Below are positions 57,108 through 64,000 of a DNA stretch of 64,000 bases, piece after piece. The translations under genes were made by a program, and so were the position numbers. Origin of the DNA: DSOI01 sp041394885 (GTDB lineage: Bacteria; Acidobacteriota; Terriglobia; Bryobacterales; Bryobacteraceae); contig JAWKHI010000003.1 in assembly GCA_041394885.1 (NCBI GenBank), positions 186,001-250,000 on the forward strand, read 5' to 3'. Numbering within the stretch: the first letter of the stretch is position 1; each line of letters starts with the position of its first letter. Under the pieces are notes generated by a model. The model ran no database searches. It was not told where the DNA came from and worked only from the letters and a program-made list of their open reading frames with translations.

Positions 57108-60100
57108 CTACGGAACGGTGAGCGTGGCCATCGCCTGCCAACCCGGCGTTGTTTTCCTGTACACGTGCGCGGCCGCGAAGATCAGACGATCCCTGAACAC
57201 GAGGTGGAACGACAGGTTCAGTGTGAGAGTGACTGTATTGCCGGACTCGATCAACGAAGACCCGGTTGCATCGATCGAGCACTGGCTGTTACTGACTATG
57301 CCGGTGCCGGGTATGGGTATTGATCCCGCGAAGGGACCTCCCGCTTCGCCGGCGTCATTCACCAGGAACAGCGTCCGCGCCGGGCGGACGTAGGCGATGT
57401 AGCAGGCGTTCCGGCCGTCGATGCCGTCGTTGATCAGAATGTTGAGGACATTCAGATCGGCGAAGCCATCGACATCGGAGAAAGTTGTGGTTAGGATCAC
57501 CGCGTTCGATTGGGTGCGGGCGGGCGTCATGCTGGAGACGTAGGTGGGCGGCGCGGCGAACGGCACGGTCCAAACGCCGAGGGCGTGCCAACCGGTGTTG
57601 TTCTCGATGGTGTCTCTGGCGGCGACGTACATGACGCGGCGTCCGCTGAAGGCGGGGGTGAAGGTGATGTTCAGTGTGAGGGCCAGCGAATTGCCGGACA
57701 TCAGCACCGAGGAGCCGGTCGCATTGATCGTGCACTGGCTATTGGAGACGGTACCGGCGCCGGGAATGGTGATGGACCCGGCGAAGGGTCCGCCCGCCTG
57801 GCCCGCGTCGTTGACGAGGAACAATGTGCCGGATGAGCGGACGAAGGCGATGTAGCACGCGAAGCGGCCGTCAATGGCGTTGTTGATCAGGACGTTCAGG
57901 ACGTTCAAGTCCGCCGCGCCGTCGGTGTCGGAGAAGTTGAAGATGAACGTCTGGGTGTTGCCGGTTCCCGAAGTGGGGCTCGGAGGAGTAACACCTACGG
58001 TGACGTCTCCAGCAGTGGGTTGCTGCTGGGTCACCGTGAACGTCAACCCGGCGATAGTGATGGTGCCCACGCGCTGGACGCTGGTATTTCCGGCCACGGT
58101 ATATCCGACGGTCCCGTTGCCGTTACCGGAAGCTCCGGAGGTGACGGTGATCCAGGGGGCGTTGCTGACGGCGGTCCATGGGCACCCGGTGGTGGCGATG
58201 ACGTTCACGGAAGCGGCGCCGCCGGCCGCGACCGGGTTGGCGGAGGTGGCGCTCAGACCATAGGAGCAGCCGAGTCCCGCTTGGTTCACGATGAATACTT
58301 TGCCGGCGATGGTTATCGCTGAGCTCCGCGGCGAAACGGACGGATTCGCCGCCACGGTGTATCCGACGGTTCCGTTGCCATTGCCGGACGACCCGGAGGT
58401 GACGGTAATCCATGCCGCGCTACTGACGGCGGTCCAGGGACACCCGGTGGTGGTTATTACGTTGACCGACGATGCGCCGCCAGCGGCGGTGGGGTTCGCC
58501 GAGTTTGCGCTGAGGTTGTAACTGCAGGTGGTATTAGTCAACGAGAAGTTTGCGGGAGTGGCTACTCCGGATACCGTGGCGGCGACGTTATAGGGGCCGC
58601 CGGCGACGCCGTTGGCAGTGAACGTGGAGGAGGTTGCAATTCCCGACACGTTGGTGACGGCTGTGTTGGAGCCGGCAAAGGCTCCACTGGCGCCGCTTGC
58701 CGGAGGTGTAAATGTGACGGTGATATTACTGAGCGGATTGGAGCCGGCGTCCCGGACGATCACGGATAGCGGGTTGGGGAAGGCAGTATTGATGGGCGTG
58801 GACTGCGGCGTCCCAGCAACAACGGTGACTGATGCGGGCGGCGGCGGTCCGCTGATGGTCAGGATCACCGGTATGGTGATCGCCAGCGTTCCATTCTGGG
58901 CCGTGGCGACGATCTGCCCGACATACGTTCCGCCAGACAATCCGGCGGTATTCACCGAGGCCGTCAGAGTGCGCGGCATTGCGCACAGATTGCACGAACC
59001 GGACGCTGAAACCGACAGCCAGTTCGGCGTCACTCCGGTATTGGCAAAGTACGTGAAGTTGAAGTTGGCGCCGTTGCTGGTGATGTCGATGGTCTGCGAG
59101 GGCGGGCTGGCGCCGGAGAACGACCGGCCCGGCAATTGCGTGAAGATGCCCGTTCCGACCACAAGACTCACGGGTACGGTGATGTCACCGCCGGGCGTTT
59201 GGAACAACAACTGGCCGGTGAATGTGCCGGGGATCAACCCAAGGCCAGGAAGGGCGGCGACGTTCACTCCGATGGTTACGGTGGAAGGAGAGTTGGTTGC
59301 GGTTCCGCTGGTGGCCGACGTGGTGAGCCAAGCTCCGCCGTCGGAGGTCGATGCGATCAGCGTCCAGGCGAGCGAACCCGCGCCGCGATTGCGTAGTTGA
59401 ACGGTTTGCGATGCCGGATTGCCACTCGCGGTGAGAGCAAAGAAGCTCACCGCGCCCGCCGTGTTGTCGAAGAAAGCACCCGTGGCGGCCACGGTCAGCG
59501 TTACGGGAATGGTCATGACACGGGTGCCGTTTTGAGCAGTCAGGATAATCTCACCGGTGTAGGTTCCGGCCGGCATCGCAGGCGAAGCGGTCATCGAAAC
59601 GGTAAGATTTTGCGGCATTCCGCACAAGCCGCAGCCGTTCCAGCTCTCGTTCGTCACGTTGAACCAGTTCCCGCCGGTGGCTGTGTACTTAGCCGCGGTG
59701 AAGTTGAACGACGCCCCGGTGCTCGCCACGGTCACGGTTTGCTTCAGGGGGTTTGCGCCGCCAGCCTGCATGACGAAATGCAGAGGGTTCACCTGCCGGA
59801 AGACGTCGTCGGCGACGGACACGACGATCGGGATTGTCATGTTCCCGCCGGAGGAAGCAAGCAATAACTGTCCGGTAAAAGTACCGGCCAGCAGCCCGAG
59901 ACCGGGCAGGTTGTTCTTGTTGATCGATACCGTGACTTTCGAAGGCGCGGTGCCACTGGTGCTCGAGACGACGAGCCAGTTGCCGTTATCGGCGGTGGTC
60001 GCGGCCAGAGTCCAGGCGAGCGATCCGGCGCCGGCGTTGCGTATTTGGAATATCTGCCCCGGTGGCGCGGCCTCGGCAGTCTTGAAGGAGAAGGCAAGTT

Positions 60101-62522
60101 GTCCGGGCAGGTCGTCGAAGTGAGCGACGCCGGAAGTAGCGATCGTCAAGGTGACGGGGATCGTCATCGATGTGAAGCCGCTCTGCGCAGTCGCCACGAT
60201 CTGCCCGGTGTAGGTGCCCGCGGCGAGACCGACAGCCGGGTTGACCTTGACGGTGATGCCCTGCGGCATTCCACAAAGGTTGCAGCCGTTCCAGCTCTCA
60301 TTGACGACGCTCAGCCAAGCGCCCCCGGTGGAGGTTGTAGCGTTCACGGTGAAGTTGAAACCGGCGCCCGGACTGGTCACCATAAAGGTCTGCGGGAGCG
60401 GGTCGGGACCCTGGAAGAGCTTGGTGAACTGCAGTGCGTTCACTTGCTGGAACACCGCGTCGCCCACGATCACTACGACCGGAATGGTCACATTTCCGCT
60501 TTCGGTGAGGAACGCGAGCTGACCGGTGAAGGTGCCTGCCAGCAATCCACCGCCGGGCAGGCTGTTCTTGTCGATGCCCACGTGGACCAGCGACGGCGCT
60601 GTGCCGCTGGCGATGGAAGGCAGGAGCCAGTTTCCACCATCGGAGGTGGTGTGAACCAACGTCCAGTTGATCGTCCCGGATCCGGCATTCCGCAACTGGA
60701 CCGACTGCGTGGGCGGCGCAGCTTCTCCGGTCTTGAAGGAGAAGCTCATCTGCCCTGGAAGGCTGTCGAATCCCGTGGCTCCTGCCGCGGTGACGGTGAG
60801 GGTTACGGGCACGGTGATCGACATGAATCCCGTCTGTGCGGTGGCCACTACCTGTCCGGTGTAGGTGCCGATGGGCAAAGTCGGAGCCGCGTTAATGATC
60901 ACACGGATGGACTGAGGAGTCCCGCAAAGATTGCAGCCGTTCCAACTCACGTTGTCAGTAGTCAGCCAGCTTCCGCCGGTTGCCGTCGACGAAGAAATGG
61001 TGAAGTTGAATGACGTGCCCGGGTTGCCGAAATTGATGGTCTGGGGCAGCGGATTGGCCCCGCCGAACTGCTTCACGAAACTGATCGGATTCACCTGGCT
61101 GATCACGCTGTCACCCACGGTGACCGCCACCGGGATGGTGATGCTACTGCCGGATGCCTTGAACTCGAGAAGCGCCACGAAGGTGCCGGCCAACAGCCCG
61201 GCATTCGGCAGGTTGTTGACAACAACGCCGATGGTCAACGCCGATGGCGCCGTACCTGAAGTCGACGACATCGTCAACCAAGCGCCGCCGTCGGCGGTCA
61301 CCGCGGTCCCGGTCCAACTGAGCGCTCCGCCGATGCCCCGGATCTGTACGGTCTGGTTGGGCATCGTTGTGCCCGCGGTCTTCATCGAGAAGCTCAACTG
61401 TCCGGCCGCGTTGTCGAAGTAGGTGCTGCCGGGGGCGGCCACAAACATCGTCACAGGGATCGTCATCGCCTGATTGGCGATTTGGGAGGTGATCACGACT
61501 TGTCCGGTGTAGGTTCCGGCCGCGAGCGCAGCGCTCGGATTGATCGCCACGCGGATGGTTTCCGGAGTGCCGCAGAGGATGCAGCCGTTCCAACTCACGT
61601 TGGAAACGGTCAACCAATCGCCGCCGGTGGCGGTAGCCTTCGCCGTGGTGAAGTTGAACGTGGTCCCCGTGCTGGCGATGGTGAGTGTCTGCGGCAGGGG
61701 ATTGGCCCCGCCGAATAGCTTGGTGAAACTCAGCGGATTGACCTGCTGGAATACGTTATCCCCGACGACGATCGAAAACGGCACCGTCACGTTCCCCGAC
61801 GCAGTCTGAAACAATAGCCGCCCGATGTAGGTTCCGGCAGTGTTGCCGCCGCCGGGCAAGCTAGCCTTGTTGATGCTGAAGGTGATCTCCGAAGGCGCAG
61901 TTCCGCTAGTGGAAGAAATACCGAGCCATCCGCTGCCATGTGCCGTCGTCGACGAGAGCGTCCAGTTGAGCGTGCCTGCGCCACCGTTACGGATCGACCT
62001 CTTCTGGCTCGCCGGCGCCGCCCCGCTGGTCTTCATGAAGAAACTGAGCTGTCCAGGCAAGTTGTCGAACAGCGCGCTGCCGGGCGGGGTGACCGTAAGC
62101 GTGATTGGAATCACCATCGTGGTGCTACCCGGCGATGAAGTAACGGTGATTTGCCCGGAATAGCTGCCCGCGGCCAGCGCCAGGCTCGGGTTTACGATGA
62201 CGGTGAGCGTAGTTGGCGTGGCGCAGATGTTGCATCCGTTCCAGCTTTGATTGGAGACGGTCAGCCAAGCACCACCCGTAGTGGTGGCGGAGGTGCGTGT
62301 GAAGTTGAACGCGGCTCCCGAAGAGGCGATCGTCAAAGTCTGCGGCAGCGGATCGGCGCCGCTGAAAGCCTTGGTGAAATTCAATCCGGCCACGGGGGCG
62401 AATGTCTGCGCCGGCAACATGCCAGCGGCCAACACCAGCAGCGGGAAGACGCGGATCAACCCACCCCATGGCCCGCGCAGACGCAATTCCGTGGTTCCGT
62501 TAACGCTGTTGGTAAATTCCAT
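57108..62522 (-). CDS. Giant secreted CxxC-repeat / BACON protein with twin C-terminal modules
   Basis: 1,804 residues from the ATG at 62522 (AGAGGA upstream; the longer frame to 62558 lacks a ribosome site), with a signal sequence (FPLLVLAAGMLPAQ). Six tandem units of about 180-240 residues follow. The first five carry WNGCxxC (WNGCNICATP, WNGCILCGTP, WNGCNLCGTP, WNGCNLCGMP, WNGCGLCGMP); the sixth is degenerate (SGSCNLCAMP). An invasin-like Ig domain (VTVVAGTPQSTPINTAFPNP) comes next, then two BACON-like domains and two shared C-terminal modules. The last 40 residues of the second module are locally out of register (FAAAHVYRKTTPGWQ instead of FAAARDxxxNNxGWQ). Extracellular. Confidence 0.85.
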   Translation of the reverse strand: MEFTNSVNGTTELRLRGPWGGLIRVFPLLVLAAGMLPAQTFAPVAGLNFTKAFSGADPLPQTLTIASSGAAFNFTRTSATTTGGAWLTVSNQSWNGCNICATPTTLTVIVNPSLALAAGSYSGQITVTSSPGSTTMVIPITLTVTPPGSALFDNLPGQLSFFMKTSGAAPASQKRSIRNGGAGTLNWTLSSTTAHGSGWLGISSTSGTAPSEITFSINKASLPGGGNTAGTYIGRLLFQTASGNVTVPFSIVVGDNVFQQVNPLSFTKLFGGANPLPQTLTIASTGTTFNFTTAKATATGGDWLTVSNVSWNGCILCGTPETIRVAINPSAALAAGTYTGQVVITSQIANQAMTIPVTMFVAAPGSTYFDNAAGQLSFSMKTAGTTMPNQTVQIRGIGGALSWTGTAVTADGGAWLTMSSTSGTAPSALTIGVVVNNLPNAGLLAGTFVALLEFKASGSSITIPVAVTVGDSVISQVNPISFVKQFGGANPLPQTINFGNPGTSFNFTISSSTATGGSWLTTDNVSWNGCNLCGTPQSIRVIINAAPTLPIGTYTGQVVATAQTGFMSITVPVTLTVTAAGATGFDSLPGQMSFSFKTGEAAPPTQSVQLRNAGSGTINWTLVHTTSDGGNWLLPSIASGTAPSLVHVGIDKNSLPGGGLLAGTFTGQLAFLTESGNVTIPVVVIVGDAVFQQVNALQFTKLFQGPDPLPQTFMVTSPGAGFNFTVNATTSTGGAWLSVVNESWNGCNLCGMPQGITVKVNPAVGLAAGTYTGQIVATAQSGFTSMTIPVTLTIATSGVAHFDDLPGQLAFSFKTAEAAPPGQIFQIRNAGAGSLAWTLAATTADNGNWLVVSSTSGTAPSKVTVSINKNNLPGLGLLAGTFTGQLLLASSGGNMTIPIVVSVADDVFRQVNPLHFVMQAGGANPLKQTVTVASTGASFNFTAAKYTATGGNWFNVTNESWNGCGLCGMPQNLTVSMTASPAMPAGTYTGEIILTAQNGTRVMTIPVTLTVAATGAFFDNTAGAVSFFALTASGNPASQTVQLRNRGAGSLAWTLIASTSDGGAWLTTSATSGTATNSPSTVTIGVNVAALPGLGLIPGTFTGQLLFQTPGGDITVPVSLVVGTGIFTQLPGRSFSGASPPSQTIDITSNGANFNFTYFANTGVTPNWLSVSASGSCNLCAMPRTLTASVNTAGLSGGTYVGQIVATAQNGTLAITIPVILTISGPPPPASVTVVAGTPQSTPINTAFPNPLSVIVRDAGSNPLSNITVTFTPPASGASGAFAGSNTAVTNVSGIATSSTFTANGVAGGPYNVAATVSGVATPANFSLTNTTCSYNLSANSANPTAAGGASSVNVITTTGCPWTAVSSAAWITVTSGSSGNGNGTVGYTVAANPSVSPRSSAITIAGKVFIVNQAGLGCSYGLSATSANPVAAGGAASVNVIATTGCPWTAVSNAPWITVTSGASGNGNGTVGYTVAGNTSVQRVGTITIAGLTFTVTQQQPTAGDVTVGVTPPSPTSGTGNTQTFIFNFSDTDGAADLNVLNVLINNAIDGRFACYIAFVRSSGTLFLVNDAGQAGGPFAGSITIPGAGTVSNSQCTINATGSSVLMSGNSLALTLNITFTPAFSGRRVMYVAARDTIENNTGWHALGVWTVPFAAPPTYVSSMTPARTQSNAVILTTTFSDVDGFADLNVLNILINDGIDGRNACYIAYVRPARTLFLVNDAGEAGGPFAGSIPIPGTGIVSNSQCSIDATGSSLIESGNTVTLTLNLSFHLVFRDRLIFAAAHVYRKTTPGWQAMATLTVP

Positions 62523-62605
62523 AATTCCTCTGAAGGGCTCAGTATAGGCTGAACACACCCGTCAGCGGAAGTGTCTAAATGTGAGGAACAGTCGATTGTG
62601 GAGCT

Positions 62606-64000
62606 TTACGGTACCGTTACTGCCCCCACCGGTTGCCAGCCCGAGTTTCCACCCTCGATGTCGCGGGCGGCCACGAAAACGATCCGATCCCCCTTGAACG
62701 CCGGCTTCCAGAGGAACTTTAGCTTAAAGATGAGGTTCTTGCCGCTCGACACGACGCTGGAGCCGGTGGCGTCGAGCGTACATTGGTTGTTGCTGACCGT
62801 TCCCAGGCTGGGAATATTGATCGCACCGGCGTAGGGTCCCCCGGCATCCCCCGCATCGTTCACCAGCACCGCCGCCGCGGCGTTCCTCACAAATGCCAGG
62901 TAGCAGGCATTCCTACCGTCGATGGCGTCGTTCACCAGGATGTTGATAATGTCGATGTGCAACGGACCCAGATCGTCGTACACCGTTGCGGTGAAGGTCA
63001 CACTGTCGCCAGCGGAGCTTCCGGGTGCGAGACTCACAACACCCGGCGTGGTGACCGCGGCGCCGGGCACGGTCCAGACGCCCTTGGCCACCCATCCGCT
63101 ATTGTTATTGTCCTGGTCCCGCGCGGCCATGTAGATCACGCGGTTGCCACGAAACGGCGCGAGGAACGTGATCTTGAGGTTCACGATCAGGCGGGTGCCG
63201 CTCTCGAGCAAAGACGAGCCGACGCCACTGATCATGCAATTTCCATTGCTGATCGATCCCGAGCCCGGCAGCGCCAGAGTGCCGGCGAACGGCCCGCCGG
63301 CGTCACCGGCGTCGTTGACCAGGATGACGGATCCGCTCGCCGGTCCCGACGGCGCGATCGCCAGGATAGCAGGCCTGGCGGCCGTCGATCGCGCTGTTGA
63401 TCAACACGTTGGCGATCCCGAGCGTATTGGCGCCGCGAGAGTCGTCGAAGATGAACTGGAAGGTCTGCTCGAAGCCAGTGCCCGAGGCCGGCGAAAGCCG
63501 CACGACGGTGGGCTGAAGGTCGTCCTGCTGCAGCGGCATTGTCAGGAACGCCACGTTCACCGAACCGGTCCGCGCCAGCGGCGACAACGGCACCGTGAAG
63601 GTCACCGAACCGGATCCGATCCGGTTCGCGCTGCCCGTAATCCATGACGTGTTCGAAGATGCTGTCCACGCGCATCCGCTTTGTGTGACCACGTTCACCA
63701 CCACCGCCCCGCCGCTGAGCGGCGCCGTCACCGGATTTGGGGAAACTGCGTAGCTGCACGTGAGCGCGCTGAAGTTCGCCGTATAGGTGGCCGGGGCGGC
63801 CGGAGTGACCACGTTTTGTGACAATCCGCTCCCAGGAGTTCCGCTCCAGGAGGTCCACGTCAACGTCTGATTGCCCGGAGGCCGCTGCAGCGCTTCCGCG
63901 CCGATCGAATGCGTGACTCCCGGCGCCCACTGCAGGGTAAACGGCGGGGTCCGCGTTGCTCCATCCACGAGGACCGTGGCTCCGGGGAAATTGGTCTGGA
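62606..64000 (-). CDS. Fifth module-bearing secreted protein (5' end off window, one frameshift)
   Basis: The frame is open at base 64000, so the N-terminus is missing. The visible part begins in an InlB/Flg_new-like repeat (TNFPGATVLVDGATRTPPFT, PATYTANFSALTC), then one BACON-like domain (GCAWTASSNTSWITGSANRI), then two shared modules (VLINSAIDGRQACY, ILVNDAIDGRNACYLAFVRN). A single extra base at about 63366 breaks the first module just after QACY: the plus strand reads CAGGATAGCAGG where all sister genes read CAGGTAGCAGG. Downstream the protein continues in the next frame (LAIAPSGPASGS, LVNDAGDAGGPFAG). It is either a new pseudogene or an assembly error. Confidence 0.8.

Overview
The window is about 64 kb of GC-rich, densely packed chromosome. 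Its gene content points to Acidobacteriota, most likely the Bryobacterales/Solibacter group. This is inferred from family composition only, since there is no rRNA or marker gene to confirm it. The typical families are a DUF1549/DUF1553 (PSD1) cytochrome protein, Ser/Thr kinases fused to TolB-type propellers, secreted sulfatases, an SBBP-type propeller protein, the 'ANRRNAQKSTGPRT' family, and very large BACON/RCC1 secreted proteins.

Left part (1-21.4 kb), mostly metabolism and housekeeping. A minus-strand operon with overlapping stops and starts runs esterase, methyltransferase, amidohydrolase, PSD1 cytochrome protein. It is followed by a CBM9-like secreted protein, a second methyltransferase, a sulfatase, a CpaF-type secretion ATPase, a family 9 glycosyltransferase, thiS, a secreted mutarotase-fold protein and a TIR-like protein with a degenerate NTPase region. 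Next come a hotdog thioesterase, an M48 protease, a SET-domain methyltransferase preceded by an unlisted 38-residue membrane peptide and malate dehydrogenase, then a DUF2752 protein, a zinc-ribbon membrane protein, a Gfo/Idh/MocA oxidoreductase and a dihydroorotate dehydrogenase-like protein.

Formate dehydrogenase block (21.4-26.4 kb). A complete fdnGHI-fdhE operon lies on the minus strand. Its catalytic subunit contains an in-frame TGA read as selenocysteine, followed by a bSECIS-like hairpin, so the host should encode selenocysteine machinery (not in this window).

Plastic region (26.5-37.7 kb). It holds a sulfatase, a STGPRT-TM-TetR fusion ORF and a vapBC locus with a frameshifted antitoxin start. 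It also holds an orphan structured-RNA candidate, a frameshifted kinase with a partial duplicate, a MazF-type toxin-antitoxin pair, a relic of another kinase propeller, an SBBP protein with a truncated tandem copy, and a decayed second vapBC copy fused to that truncated copy. Duplication and decay dominate here.

Second metabolic stretch (37.7-46 kb). It contains an F420-type NAD(P)-binding reductase behind a strong promoter with an overlapping palindrome, uxaC, imuA-imuB (no dnaE2 beside it), a pair of secreted cupins, and a metallophosphoesterase/trypsin-like protease pair that ends in a 12-bp perfect hairpin.

Right part (46-64 kb). Five consecutive minus-strand genes encode large secreted proteins. 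Their N-terminal heads differ: RCC1 propellers, a seven-bladed FG-GAP-like propeller, CxxC-containing beta repeats, and BACON/InlB-type domains. All five end in two copies of the same roughly 120-140 residue module carrying an I(N)(N/D)xIDGRxACY signature and a second cysteine. I do not recognise this module, and it is the best candidate for an undescribed system in the window.
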